Below, piece after piece: positions 29,566 to 38,355 of a DNA stretch of 64,000 bases. Both the position numbers and the translations under genes were made by a program. Under the pieces are notes generated by a model that did no database searches, had not been told where the DNA came from, and saw nothing but the letters and a program-made list of their open reading frames with translations. Origin of the DNA: Gammaproteobacteria bacterium (GTDB taxonomy: Bacteria > Pseudomonadota > Gammaproteobacteria > Pseudomonadales > Azotimanducaceae). The stretch spans positions 1 to 64,000 of the forward strand of contig REEU01000186.1 in assembly GCA_007694905.1 (NCBI GenBank). Direction: 5' to 3'. Within the stretch, counting starts at the first letter, position 1. Each line of letters begins with the position of its first letter.

Positions 29566-29586
29566 GATGAACTCCTCATCCCGGGC

Positions 29587-30249
29587 TCAGCCGATATTCG
29601 ACAGCCGCAGGAGCTGCTTGAGATCGGCCAGAAGATCCGAGCCGATCTGGTCGAGCCCGTGGTAAAGGATGACGTTGCCGAGCGGGTCGACGGTCAACAC
29701 TCCGGTGTCCAACCCCTCAACGCTGTCCGCTGCGCGCTCTCGGCCACGCAGGTTCCGAGCGGTGAGGGTCTGGCTCAACACCCCCGAAGGGCCACGCAGC
29801 AACTCCATCTCCGGCAGGCGCCGCTGCAGCGTACCAAAAAGGCCTGGCGCCGCCTCCGGGGTGATCACAGCGAACCGCAGGACGCGATCCTCGTCGCGGC
29901 CGAGCAGAATGTGCACCTGTCGCAGCAGTTCGATGGCCTCCACACAGGCGTCGTCACAGTGCGCACCCGGAAACACCAGCAACCGCCAGCGCCGCCTTTC
30001 TCCGGCAACCAGATGTTCGTCATCCAGGTGCCGCAACGCCAGTGTTTCGAGGTCTCCCGGAGGTTCGAGCAGCCAACCGCGGTTGGTCTGGGCGCCGGCA
30101 ACCATCCATGGCGCGCCGTAGTAGATGGACACGGCAGCACCCAGCGGCAACAGTGTAAGCGTGACCAGCATAACCAGGAACAGTCGGTTGCGCCGTACCA
30201 GCGACCTCGGCAGCGGCGCCTCGACTTTGTCGTCAGATCCTGCCTGCAT
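29587..30249 (-). CDS. Membrane-anchored thioredoxin-like protein of the oxidase cluster
   Basis: About 220 residues. A basic N-terminus and one membrane helix (LFLVMLVTLTLLPLGAAVSIYYG) are followed by a periplasmic domain with LLVFPGAHCDDACVEAIELL, a CxxxC resembling the SCO copper motif, and VLTVDPLGNVILYH near the end. The same position between surf1 and ctaA is occupied by an uncharacterised protein in Pseudomonas. A role in copper or thiol chemistry during oxidase assembly is inferred. The start at 30249 skips 33 upstream codons that overlap surf1. Confidence 0.82.
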   Translation of the reverse strand: MQAGSDDKVEAPLPRSLVRRNRLFLVMLVTLTLLPLGAAVSIYYGAPWMVAGAQTNRGWLLEPPGDLETLALRHLDDEHLVAGERRRWRLLVFPGAHCDDACVEAIELLRQVHILLGRDEDRVLRFAVITPEAAPGLFGTLQRRLPEMELLRGPSGVLSQTLTARNLRGRERAADSVEGLDTGVLTVDPLGNVILYHGLDQIGSDLLADLKQLLRLSNIG

Positions 30250-30268
30250 CACGCGGTTTCCTCGTGTG

Positions 30269-31006
30269 TCATGCCGGATCGCGTCGAAATGACGCGAAAC
30301 ACCAGCCCACCAGCAGGACCAATCCGAGGCCCAACCACTGCAGCGCATAGCCGCGATGGCGATCGGACGTCAGTCGCATGGCCCGGAAATTCCGAGTCTG
30401 CACGCCGGGCTGAGCCGCGTCTGCCACGAGCACCCTGGGATGCAGCTCCATCTCCAGCGCTTCGGCCAGCAGTTCCAGATCTAAGCGCTGTACCCGCAAG
30501 CCACTGTCGACGCGATCGAGCACCTCACCAAAGACCGGAGCCGGAGGCCGCAGGGGAGCTAACTGTCCGGTCAGGACGATCCTGGACGTCGGCAACGCAA
30601 CGTCAGGCAATTCGCTGCGATCAACACTGCCCTGGACCCAGCCCAGATTCACCAACACCCTTTGCTCAGCAAGCGACTCATCGGCAAACGGCACCAGCAG
30701 CTCGTAGCCGGCGCGACCATGCCAGGTGCGATTGTCCAGCCACACCCAGGGCGCCTCCAGGAACCGCCCTTCCACGCGCACAGGCTGCAGATCCGCGGCC
30801 GGGCCTTCGACCTGCGCCTGCGCCATGTCCGCTGGCGGTTGCGCTGCCATGGCTTCAAGCTGGGCCTCGAAGCGCTCCGCCTCGCCGGCCTTGCCCCACT
30901 GCCATGCAGCGAGGCCCGATACCAGAGGCAGAAAGACCGCAACGAATACGCTGAGCCAGAGCCCTGGCCGAAAACGTATCCGGTGTCGGGCGTCGTCAGC
31001 GCTCAT
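30269..31006 (-). CDS. SURF1 family oxidase assembly protein
   Basis: 245 residues with two terminal membrane helices (LWLSVFVAVFLPLVSGLAAWQWGKA and YALQWLGLGLVLLVGWCFASF) flanking a periplasmic domain, the standard SURF1 layout. Signature parts are the N-terminal GLAAWQWGKAGEAE, VRVEGRF...VWLDNRTWHGRAGYELLVPF and the C-terminal NRHxGYALQW-like SDRHRGYALQW. SURF1 proteins help insert heme a into subunit I. Confidence 0.92.
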   Translation of the reverse strand: MSADDARHRIRFRPGLWLSVFVAVFLPLVSGLAAWQWGKAGEAERFEAQLEAMAAQPPADMAQAQVEGPAADLQPVRVEGRFLEAPWVWLDNRTWHGRAGYELLVPFADESLAEQRVLVNLGWVQGSVDRSELPDVALPTSRIVLTGQLAPLRPPAPVFGEVLDRVDSGLRVQRLDLELLAEALEMELHPRVLVADAAQPGVQTRNFRAMRLTSDRHRGYALQWLGLGLVLLVGWCFASFRRDPA

Positions 31007-31083
31007 GAACGCCTCCTCGGACGCCGCATGCGATGCGCTATACTCGCCGTGTCCGTCGCGGGCGCCGGGACAGGACCTCCTGC

Positions 31084-31302
31084 ATGCTCCTCAAGATCCT
31101 GATCGTCATGCTCTTCATCGCTGTGCTGGTCTCGCTGTCCAGCGGCCTTGTGTTCCTGTTCAAGGATCAGGAAAGCGGCCGCAAGCGGGTGTTTTATGCC
31201 CTTGGGACCCGCGTCTGTCTCGCCGCAGCCCTGCTCGGCCTCGTGTTCTACGGACTCGTCAGCGGTGAGCTCGGTATGGGCGCGCCCTGGCACAACCCGT
31301 AA
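31084..31302 (+). CDS. DUF2909 twin-transmembrane protein
   Basis: Small protein of 72 residues with two membrane helices (LLKILIVMLFIAVLVSLSSGLVFLF and VCLAAALLGLVFYGLVSGELG) separated by a basic KDQESGRKRVFYALGTR loop. This is the DUF2909 pattern, found beside ctaE and surf1 in many gammaproteobacteria. It lies on the strand opposite to its oxidase neighbours and ends 8 bases before the ctaE stop. An earlier start at 31033 would only add an Arg-rich stretch. Confidence 0.85.
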   Translation: MLLKILIVMLFIAVLVSLSSGLVFLFKDQESGRKRVFYALGTRVCLAAALLGLVFYGLVSGELGMGAPWHNP

Positions 31303-31309
31303 GCCCGCC

Positions 31310-32230
31310 TCAGAAGACGTAGACGAACAGGAACAGGCCGAGCCAGACCACGTCCACGAAGTGCCAGTACCACGCGGTGGCCTCGAAGCCGAAGTGGTCT
31401 TCCTTGGTGAAGTGGCCCTTCAGGCAGCGCGCCAGCATTACGATCAACATGAATGTGCCCAGGGTCACGTGGAAACCGTGAAAGCCCGTCAGCAGGAAGA
31501 AGGTCGATCCGTAGATCCCTGAATCCAGGGTCAGACCCATGTCCCGGTAGGCCTGGACATACTCTTCGATCTGCACCCCGATGAACAGGATACCGAGCAG
31601 AACGGTGATACCGAGCCAGAGGTTGAGCTTCCTGCGATCGCCGGCTTTCAGCGCGGAGTGGGCCACGTGGATCGTGACGCTGGACGTCAACAGGATCACC
31701 GTGTTGTAGAACGGCAGGTAGGCCAGCCAATTGCTGAGCGAGGGCGCCGCCAGAGTCTCGCCCGGGCCGGCCCAGGCCGGATGCGGATTGGTCACGCCCG
31801 CCGCCCAGTCCGGAGAGAAGTCCGGCCACAGGTACTGACCTGCGATCCCTTTTTCACCCTCGCCGCCGAGCCAAGGCAGCGCGAAAAAGCGTATGTAGAA
31901 CAGTGCGCCGAAGAACGCAGCGAAGAACATCACCTCCGAGAAGATGAACCAGCCCATGCCCCAGACGTAGGAGCGCTTGACCTGAGAACTGTTCAGGCCG
32001 GCATGGTTCTCGGCGATGACCGCGGCAAACCAGCGATACAGTGCCACCGCCACCACGAGAAAGCCGACGAGCATCAACATCTCGTTACCGTGACCGCCGG
32101 TCTGAGCGGAGTTCATCCAGCTCGCCAGACCGTAGAGCATGACGCCCAGCCCGAACGCCAGCCACACCGGCAGCTTGCTCTCGCTCGGCACGTAGTAGAG
32201 TTCGTGCCCGCCCGCCTGTTCCTCTGCCAT
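31310..32230 (-). CDS. ctaE: Cytochrome c oxidase subunit III
   Basis: Seven-helix subunit III of 306 residues that stabilises the aa3 oxidase and its oxygen or proton channels. Typical sections: YYVPSESKLPVWLAFGLGVMLYG, the WFIFSEVMFFAAFFGALFY helix with its conserved Glu, TSSVTIHVAHSAL, and the terminal GFHGFHVTLGTFMLIV ... EATAWYWHFVDVVWLGLFLFVYV. Confidence 0.96.
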   Translation of the reverse strand: MAEEQAGGHELYYVPSESKLPVWLAFGLGVMLYGLASWMNSAQTGGHGNEMLMLVGFLVVAVALYRWFAAVIAENHAGLNSSQVKRSYVWGMGWFIFSEVMFFAAFFGALFYIRFFALPWLGGEGEKGIAGQYLWPDFSPDWAAGVTNPHPAWAGPGETLAAPSLSNWLAYLPFYNTVILLTSSVTIHVAHSALKAGDRRKLNLWLGITVLLGILFIGVQIEEYVQAYRDMGLTLDSGIYGSTFFLLTGFHGFHVTLGTFMLIVMLARCLKGHFTKEDHFGFEATAWYWHFVDVVWLGLFLFVYVF

Positions 32231-32274
32231 CGCCGTTCCTGCTCCTTAAGGCGTCAGCGCATCCGCGCGAGACG

Positions 32275-32877
32275 TCAGCTGCCTGCGGCGGTGCTCACGC
32301 TGCCGTGAACGTTCCGCATCTGTTCCGTGATGTCGAACATGGTGTAGGAGAGCGAAATGGTCGTGACCGCTCCCGGGAGGTCCCGATCGACGATGAAGCG
32401 CATCGGCATCTCCACCGACTCACCGGGCTGCAGGACCTGCTGCTCGAAGCAGAAGCACTGAGTCTTGTGAAAGAAGGCGGCGGCCCGGCCCGGGGCCACA
32501 GACGGGATGGTCTGTGCCACCATCACCCGATCGGTGGGGTTGTGGGCACGAAAGATCGCTTCGTGCATGCCGCCCGGAGTGACCCGCATGCCACCTTTAT
32601 CTGCAGCGAACTCCCAGACCATGCCGGCATTGACGTTGGTCACGAAGCGGACGTGAATTTCCCGCGACTCATCCGCCACCAAGTCCCCTTCGACATACTC
32701 GTACTGGCCCGCGGTCTTGCCGTTGAGCCCGGTGACCTCGCAGATCACCTCGTAGAGCGGAACGAGCGCGAAGGCAAACGCGAACATGCCGAGCGTTCCC
32801 AGGCCAAGCCGCATCACAGTGCGACGCGTGTTCGCGGCGGCCTCGGCTTGCCGTTGGCTATTGTCGGGCGTATTCAT
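32275..32877 (-). CDS. ctaG: Cytochrome c oxidase assembly protein CtaG (Cox11)
   Basis: Copper chaperone for the CuB centre of subunit I. It has 200 residues, one N-terminal membrane helix (VMRLGLGTLGMFAFAFALVPLYEVIC) and the copper-binding CFCFE motif (KTQCFCFEQQVLQPGE), then MPMRFIVDRDLP. It lies between ctaD (16-base gap) and ctaE, the usual order. Confidence 0.95.
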   Translation of the reverse strand: MNTPDNSQRQAEAAANTRRTVMRLGLGTLGMFAFAFALVPLYEVICEVTGLNGKTAGQYEYVEGDLVADESREIHVRFVTNVNAGMVWEFAADKGGMRVTPGGMHEAIFRAHNPTDRVMVAQTIPSVAPGRAAAFFHKTQCFCFEQQVLQPGESVEMPMRFIVDRDLPGAVTTISLSYTMFDITEQMRNVHGSVSTAAGS

Positions 32878-32893
32878 ATCAATATCTCCTGCG

Positions 32894-34477
32894 TCACTTC
32901 ACCTGCGGTGGCGTTGCGAACGTGTGGTAGGGCGCGGGTGACGGAACTGTCCACTCCAGCCCTTCGGCACCGTCCCAGACCTGGGCGGTGGCCTTCTGCC
33001 CGCCGCGAATGCTCTGAATGACCACGTACAGGAACAGCAGCTGGGACAAGCCAAATATGAAAGCACCTACCGTGGACCAGGCGTTGAAGTTGGCAAACTG
33101 CAGCGCATAGTCAGGGATCCGCCGCGGCATGCCGGCCAGGCCGGAGAAATGCATTGGAAAGAACGCCAGATTGACGCCGAGGAACGACAGCCAGAAATGC
33201 ACCTTCCCGAGGGCCTCGGAGTACATGTACCCGGTCCACTTCGGCAGCCAGAAGTAGACGGCGCTGAAGATGGAGAACAAGGAGCCGGATACCAGCACGT
33301 AATGGAAATGCGCCACCACGAAGTAGGTGTCGTGATACTGGTAGTCAGCCGGCGCGATGGAAAGCATCACGCCTGAGAACCCGCCTATCGTGAACAGGAA
33401 AACGAACGCGAGCGCAAACAGCATCGGCGTCTCGAACGTCATCGAGCCCTGCCACATGGTGCTGATCCAATTGAACACCTTCACGCCTGTTGGCACGGCA
33501 ATCAGCATGGTCGCGTACATGAAGAACAACTGACCGGCCAGCGGCATGCCCACGGTGAACATGTGGTGGGCCCAGACGATAAACGACAAAAAAGCGATGG
33601 ACGATGTGGCATAGACCATGGAGTCATAGCCGAACAGCCGCTTGCGCGAGAACGCCGGAATCACGTGGGAGACGATTCCGAACGCCGGCAGGATCATGAT
33701 GTAGACCTCGGGGTGCCCGAAGAACCAGAAAATGTGCTGGAACAGCACCGGGTCACCACCGCCTGCTGCATCGAAGAAGCTGGTGCCGAAGTGGATGTCG
33801 AACAGCATCATGGTGACCGCGCCTGCCAACACCGGCATCACCGCGATGAGCAGGTAGGCGGTGATCAGCCATGTCCAGACGAACATGGGCATCTTCATCA
33901 GCGTCATGCCAGGCGCACGCATGTTGAGAATGGTGGCGATGATGTTGATCGCCCCCATGATCGACGACGCACCGAGCAGGTGGATCGCGAAGATCACGTA
34001 CGTGACCGAGTCCGGTGCGTAGGTGGTCGACAAGGGCGCGTACATGGTCCAGCCGAAATCGGGACCGCCGCCTTCCATGAACAGCGTGGAGATGAGCAGC
34101 GCCGAGGCGAAGGGCAGAATCCAGAACGACAGGTTGTTCATACGCGGCAACGCCATGTCCGGCGCGCCCACCATCATCGGCAGCATCCAGTTCGCAAGCC
34201 CTACGAACGCCGGCATGATCGCGCCGAAAACCATGACCAACCCATGCATGGTGGTCATCTGGTTGAAGAAGTGCGGCTCCACGAAGGACTGTCCCGGCTG
34301 GAACAGCTCGGCGCGAATCACAAGCGCCATCACGCCGCCGGCGAGGAACATCAGGAAGCTGAACCACAGGTACATCGAACCGATGTCCTTGTGGTTGGTC
34401 GTGTAGAGCCAGCGGGTGATTCCCTTGGCCGGCCCGTGGGCGTGGTCGTCGTGGTGGGCGTCGATGACGGCGCTCAT
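32894..34477 (-). CDS. ctaD: Cytochrome c oxidase subunit I (aa3 type)
   Basis: Catalytic subunit of 527 residues with twelve membrane helices. Visible features: heme a ligand in MTTMHGLVMVF, the proton-channel FANWMLP region, the CuB/Tyr site WFFGHPEVYIMILPAFG, VWAHHMFTVGM with the two CuB histidines, and HDTYFVVAHFHYVL with the heme a and a3 ligands. The Glu-containing D-channel end is represented in the WFFGHPEVY helix. The terminal oxidase reduces O2 with electrons from cytochrome c. Confidence 0.97.
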   Translation of the reverse strand: MSAVIDAHHDDHAHGPAKGITRWLYTTNHKDIGSMYLWFSFLMFLAGGVMALVIRAELFQPGQSFVEPHFFNQMTTMHGLVMVFGAIMPAFVGLANWMLPMMVGAPDMALPRMNNLSFWILPFASALLISTLFMEGGGPDFGWTMYAPLSTTYAPDSVTYVIFAIHLLGASSIMGAINIIATILNMRAPGMTLMKMPMFVWTWLITAYLLIAVMPVLAGAVTMMLFDIHFGTSFFDAAGGGDPVLFQHIFWFFGHPEVYIMILPAFGIVSHVIPAFSRKRLFGYDSMVYATSSIAFLSFIVWAHHMFTVGMPLAGQLFFMYATMLIAVPTGVKVFNWISTMWQGSMTFETPMLFALAFVFLFTIGGFSGVMLSIAPADYQYHDTYFVVAHFHYVLVSGSLFSIFSAVYFWLPKWTGYMYSEALGKVHFWLSFLGVNLAFFPMHFSGLAGMPRRIPDYALQFANFNAWSTVGAFIFGLSQLLFLYVVIQSIRGGQKATAQVWDGAEGLEWTVPSPAPYHTFATPPQVK

Positions 34478-34502
34478 CTTGTTGCACTCCTGGACTTGCG
34501 GA

Positions 34503-35657
34503 TCACTGAGCCTCGGCGAAGCGGATCACGTCCACCGGCTTCACCACTTCTCCGTTGGCATGACCAAAGGCCTTACGCTGATAGTGCATGACCGATGCCA
34601 TGTCGACCGGATCGAGCACCGGACCGAACGCCTGCATGGCCGTACCGGGCCGCCCGTGATAGACCACGTCCATGTGAGATTCGAGATCACCCGCCACCAC
34701 ACCATTACCCGCAAGAGCCGGAAACACCGGGGGCACGCCCTGTCCCTCGGCCTGGTGGCAGGCGACGCAGTGGGTGGCGTAGACCGACTCACCGCGCGCA
34801 AACAATTCCTCGCCCGACCACTCCTGGGCGATCTGCTCTTCGAGCTGCTCATCCTGCGCCCGGGCCAGCTCGAGTCGCTCTGCGTACCAGGCATCGAACT
34901 CATCTTCGGGCAGGGCATGGACAACGATGGGCATGTAGCCATGGTCGATACCGCACAGTTCCGCACACTGGCCGCGATAGATGCCGGGCTCTTCGACGAT
35001 CGCCCAGATGTCGTTGATGAAACCGGGGATGGCATCGCGCTTCAGCGCGAAGTCGGGGACCCACCAGGCGTGAATGACATCGTTGGAGGTGAGCAGGAAG
35101 CGCACCTTCCGATTGATGGGAATAACCAGCGGATTGTCGACCTCGAGCAGATAGTGCTCACCCTTCTCGGCGCGTCCGAGGATCTGATCCCGCGGCGTTG
35201 ACAGGTTCGAGAAGAAGCTGAGCTGCTCGTTCAGGTCGTCGTCGAGATACTTGTACTCCCAGCGCCACTGATAACCGCGCACCTCGACCACCATGTCCTC
35301 ACCGCCGGAGTCATACATCTGCACCAGAACGCTGGTGGCCGGCACCGCCATGCCGATGAGAATGGCAAGCGGAATAAGTGTCCAGACGATCTCGAGTTTG
35401 GTGCTCTCATGAAATGTGGCCGGCGTGGCATTCCGGGACTTCCTGTGCAGCACGATAGAAATGAACATCGCGCCGAATACCACTACGCCGATGCCGACAC
35501 AGATCCAGAAGATCAGCATGTGCAGATCGTAGATGGCGCGGCTGATCTCGGTGACGCCCGGGGTCATGTTCCAACCGGACGCCGCTGCGGGGACAGCCAG
35601 GACGAGGGCAGCTGCCAGCAGAAGCCCGGTCGCCGTGAATCGCGTAGGGAAGAACAT
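34503..35657 (-). CDS. ctaC: Cytochrome c oxidase subunit II with fused cytochrome c domain
   Basis: About 384 residues. Signal peptide (TGLLLAAALVLAVPAAAS), two membrane helices, then the cupredoxin domain with the CuA site: His in NDVIHAWWVPD and the C-x3-C-x3-H-x2-M series in QCAELCGIDHGYMPIV. A C-terminal heme c domain is added (CVACHQAEGQGVPPVFP), as in caa3-type oxidases. The start at 35657 fits the signal peptide; upstream codons are not plausible. A CGGAGTCCTCCG inverted repeat sits over the likely ribosome-binding site and could mask it. It heads ctaCDGE. Confidence 0.95.
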   Translation of the reverse strand: MFFPTRFTATGLLLAAALVLAVPAAASGWNMTPGVTEISRAIYDLHMLIFWICVGIGVVVFGAMFISIVLHRKSRNATPATFHESTKLEIVWTLIPLAILIGMAVPATSVLVQMYDSGGEDMVVEVRGYQWRWEYKYLDDDLNEQLSFFSNLSTPRDQILGRAEKGEHYLLEVDNPLVIPINRKVRFLLTSNDVIHAWWVPDFALKRDAIPGFINDIWAIVEEPGIYRGQCAELCGIDHGYMPIVVHALPEDEFDAWYAERLELARAQDEQLEEQIAQEWSGEELFARGESVYATHCVACHQAEGQGVPPVFPALAGNGVVAGDLESHMDVVYHGRPGTAMQAFGPVLDPVDMASVMHYQRKAFGHANGEVVKPVDVIRFAEAQ

Positions 35658-35822
35658 TTTCGGAGGACTCCGTTTCGTGCCCGCCGCCCCGGTGCGTGAC
35701 CCGCACGCAACCCGGAACCGCAGGCCTGGACAACACACCGCATCACGCGACGCGTCATGTCGGACGCGAGCGCGCACCTCTGCCGCCTCGAAGCGGCGGT
35801 CGCCCGTGCGACCTGAGCTGGC

Positions 35823-36000
35823 AAAAAAAGATGGGCAGCGGACCGCGAGTGCAGGAAGCCGTGGAATCCGCGCTCGTCTACGACGCCACGAACCGACTCT
35901 GAGAGCTGCCCGGGTACTGCCAGATGACCCCGAGCCGCTTTGTGCTCCCGGCTGGCGACGCTAAGTCAGCCAATGGAGGAGCATCCTGTATTCCGCTGCG
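35823..36000 (-). ncRNA. Putative structured RNA or long 5' leader upstream of ctaC
   Basis: The gap of about 390 bases between ctaC and the zinc-ribbon gene has no credible ORF. A perfect extended -10 promoter predicts a transcript starting near 36000. Its 5' GCAGCGGA (35999-35992) is exactly complementary to TCCGCTGC at 35842-35835, just before seven U residues at 35829-35823, giving a closed RNA of about 178 nt. An inner CAGGA/TCCTG helix (35988-35984 with 35856-35852) and a hairpin TGCTCC/GGAGCA (35983-35943) enclosing GGCTG/CAGCC agree with this. It could be a separate RNA, with a 6S-like outline but no recognised 6S signature, or a leader with an attenuator for the oxidase operon. Further hairpins lie at 35797-35782 and 35709-35693. 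Confidence 0.4.
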
Positions 36001-36006
36001 GCCAGG

Positions 36007-36034
36007 ATTATAGCAACCGGCCCGCAGAACACAA
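36007..36034 (-). promoter_or_regulatory. Extended -10 promoter upstream of the ctaC leader
   Basis: TATAAT at 36012-36007 preceded by TGC (extended -10, TGnTATAAT), with TTGTGT at 36034-36029 as a 3/6 -35 at 16-nt spacing. It points toward ctaC, whose ATG is about 345 nt downstream of the predicted start. It is the best sigma-70 -10 match I saw in the window. Confidence 0.6.
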
Positions 36035-36049
36035 TTGAAGACGGACCGA

Positions 36050-36301
36050 TTATGGCGGGGGCTTGCGTTTCGGCGGGTGAAACTGCAGCGGCCGCGTACC
36101 ATCAGATGCGGGTCGGCGGGGGCGGTCGAGTCGACCCTTGGGGACCGCTTCGCTGCCAGCCTGGACGAGCTCGTCGGCGAAATCGCAGGCGACGCATTCA
36201 CGCTGCGTCCGCCCTGCAACCGTGAACACGCGAATCCGGTCCTGGGCACCACATCGTGGACACACCGCTCCGGCGATGAAGCGTCTGGGACTCTCGCTCA
36301 C
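36050..36301 (-). CDS. Small zinc-ribbon protein, YheV/DUF2387 type
   Basis: 83 residues. Two CxxC pairs (AVCPRCGAQD and RECVACDFAD) separated by about 20 residues form a probable zinc ribbon, with a basic proline-rich tail. The pattern matches the YheV family (DUF2387), whose function is unknown. The ATG overlaps the prlC stop by 4 bases, so it is the last gene of the dprA-tsaC-aroE-prlC operon. Confidence 0.8.
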   Translation of the reverse strand: MSESPRRFIAGAVCPRCGAQDRIRVFTVAGRTQRECVACDFADELVQAGSEAVPKGRLDRPRRPASDGTRPLQFHPPKRKPPP

Positions 36302-38355
36302 GTCGGCGCCGCCTCCTTGACGATACCACTGTGCCGAAGCAGCGCCGACACATCGGGGTCGCGGCCACGAAAGCGACGGAACAGCTCCGAGGGTGGCTCG
36401 CTGCCGCCCCGGGCGAGCACCTCCTTAAGGAAGTCGGTACCCGCGGCCGGGGCAAAGATGCCCTCCTCTTCGAAGCGGGAAAATGCATCTGCAGACAGCA
36501 CCTCTGCCCACAAATAGCTGTAATAGCCGGCCGCATAGCCGCCTGAGAAAATATGGCCGAAAGCATTCTCAAAGCGATTGTTTTCCGGCGGCCGGATCAC
36601 GGCCACCTCGTCCCGAACCTCGTTCAAGATACGGCGGACCTGACCGCCGTCACCCGCGCGGTACTCGTGGTGGAGCCTGAAGTCGAACAGCGCGAACTCG
36701 AGCTGCCGCACCATGGCGATGGCGGATTGGAAGTTGCGCGCCGCCAGCAGCCGCTCGAGCATCTCGTCGGGCAGTGGTTCGCCGGTCTCGTAGTGGGCCG
36801 CAATCAGCGCCAGCGACTCAGGGTGCCAGCACCAGTTTTCCAGGAACTGGCTCGGCAGCTCCACCGCGTCCCATGGCACGCCGTTGATGCCCGCCACCGA
36901 TGCCACCTCCACCCGGGTGAGCATGTGATGCAGGCCGTGGCCGAATTCGTGGAACAGCGTGGTGACCTCGTTGTGAGTCAGCAGTGCGGGACGGTCCGGG
37001 CCCGGGCCGCCGAAATTGCAGGTGAGGAAGGCCACCGGGACCTGGCTGCCGCCGGGCGTCCGTCGCCGCCCGACGAACTTGCCCATCCATGCGCCGCCCT
37101 GTTTGTGCCGGCGGGCGAAGAGATCCAGATAGAAGCGCCCGACCAACTGTGCGCCGCCGCAGGCTGCGTTGGAATGGATCTCGAAGGTACGTACTGACGG
37201 ATGCCAGGTCGCCCAGCCGCTGACCTCCTCGACGCGAATGTCGAACAGACGCGACACGATCTCGAAGAGCCCGGACACCACGCGGTCCACCGGGAAGTAG
37301 GGGCGCAGCGCTTCCTCGGAAATCGAGTAGCGTGTCTGCCGCAGCCGCTCCGACGCGTAACCCACGTCCCAGGCCTGGAGCAGCTCGAGCCCGAGTTCGT
37401 TCCGGGCATAGTCTGCGAGCTCCTGATACTCGCGTTCTGCCTGAGGCCGGGCACGGCGCGCCAGATCACGCAGGAAATCGAGCACTTCATCCACCGAGCC
37501 TGCCATGCGATCCGCGAGCTGGCGCTCCGCCCAGCTGCCGAACCCGAGCAGCTCCGCCTGCTCCTTGCGCAGCGCCAGGATTTCTTCGATCAGCGGAGCA
37601 TTGTCGTAACCGCCAGCGCTGGGCCCCTGATCCGAGGCGCGCGTGGTCCACGCGTAATAGACCTCCTGCCTGAGGTCCCGGTCATCAGCGTGCATCATCA
37701 CGGCCTGGTAGGTGGGACCGTCCAGGGTGATGACCGGCTGCTCATGCCCGCGCTCCTCGCCGGCCTTCACCGCCTTCTGCCGGTCCGCATCCGGCAACCC
37801 GGCGAGCCGGGCCTCGGGCACCGGCAACTCGAAGGCCTCGGTGGCGTCGAGGACATGCTGGGAGAAGCGGTTGCTGCGTTCCGACAGGCGCGCACTGATG
37901 GCGCGGAACCGCTCCTGCTGGGGTTCAGGAAGATCGATTCCGGACAGCCTGAAGTCACGCAGCGCATGCTCGATGGCGGTGCGCCGCGCCGGCTCGAAGC
38001 CTGCAAAGGCGGCACTGTCCGCCAACCGACGATAAGCGTCGAACAGACCCCGATGCTGACCGAACATGGAATAGTATTCAGACAATCGCGGCAGCGCGGC
38101 CTCATAGACCTCGCGCAGCTCCGCGCTGTCTCTGACCCCGTGCAGGTGCGAGACGGGACTCCAGATCCGCGCCAGGCGATCACCTGCGGACTCCAGCGGT
38201 TCCACTACCAGATCCCAGTCCGGCGGTGCACAGGCCGCCGCCTCGATGACCCGCGCATTGTCTTCGAACACCCGGTCGAGGGCCGGGCCGAGGTGCTCCG
38301 GCCGAATGCGATCGAACGCTGGCAGCCGCACCGGATCGAGAAGAGGATTGCTCAT
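36298..38355 (-). CDS. prlC: Oligopeptidase A (M3 metallopeptidase)
   Basis: Cytosolic zinc peptidase of 685 residues that degrades signal peptides and other short peptides. The zinc motif is HEFGH in TTLFHEFGHGLHHML, and the third ligand Glu lies downstream in DAVELPSQFLENW. The N-terminus MSNPLLDPVRLPAFDRIRPEH is typical of PrlC. It overlaps aroE and the zinc-ribbon gene by 4 bases each. Confidence 0.95.
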   Translation of the reverse strand: MSNPLLDPVRLPAFDRIRPEHLGPALDRVFEDNARVIEAAACAPPDWDLVVEPLESAGDRLARIWSPVSHLHGVRDSAELREVYEAALPRLSEYYSMFGQHRGLFDAYRRLADSAAFAGFEPARRTAIEHALRDFRLSGIDLPEPQQERFRAISARLSERSNRFSQHVLDATEAFELPVPEARLAGLPDADRQKAVKAGEERGHEQPVITLDGPTYQAVMMHADDRDLRQEVYYAWTTRASDQGPSAGGYDNAPLIEEILALRKEQAELLGFGSWAERQLADRMAGSVDEVLDFLRDLARRARPQAEREYQELADYARNELGLELLQAWDVGYASERLRQTRYSISEEALRPYFPVDRVVSGLFEIVSRLFDIRVEEVSGWATWHPSVRTFEIHSNAACGGAQLVGRFYLDLFARRHKQGGAWMGKFVGRRRTPGGSQVPVAFLTCNFGGPGPDRPALLTHNEVTTLFHEFGHGLHHMLTRVEVASVAGINGVPWDAVELPSQFLENWCWHPESLALIAAHYETGEPLPDEMLERLLAARNFQSAIAMVRQLEFALFDFRLHHEYRAGDGGQVRRILNEVRDEVAVIRPPENNRFENAFGHIFSGGYAAGYYSYLWAEVLSADAFSRFEEEGIFAPAAGTDFLKEVLARGGSEPPSELFRRFRGRDPDVSALLRHSGIVKEAAPT

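Noticed and set aside
35823-36000. Identification of the ctaC-upstream RNA as 6S RNA
   Set aside because: Length and end pairing fit, but I could not find the conserved 6S central-bubble sequences, and the Pseudomonas 6S gene lies elsewhere. Kept as an unnamed candidate.
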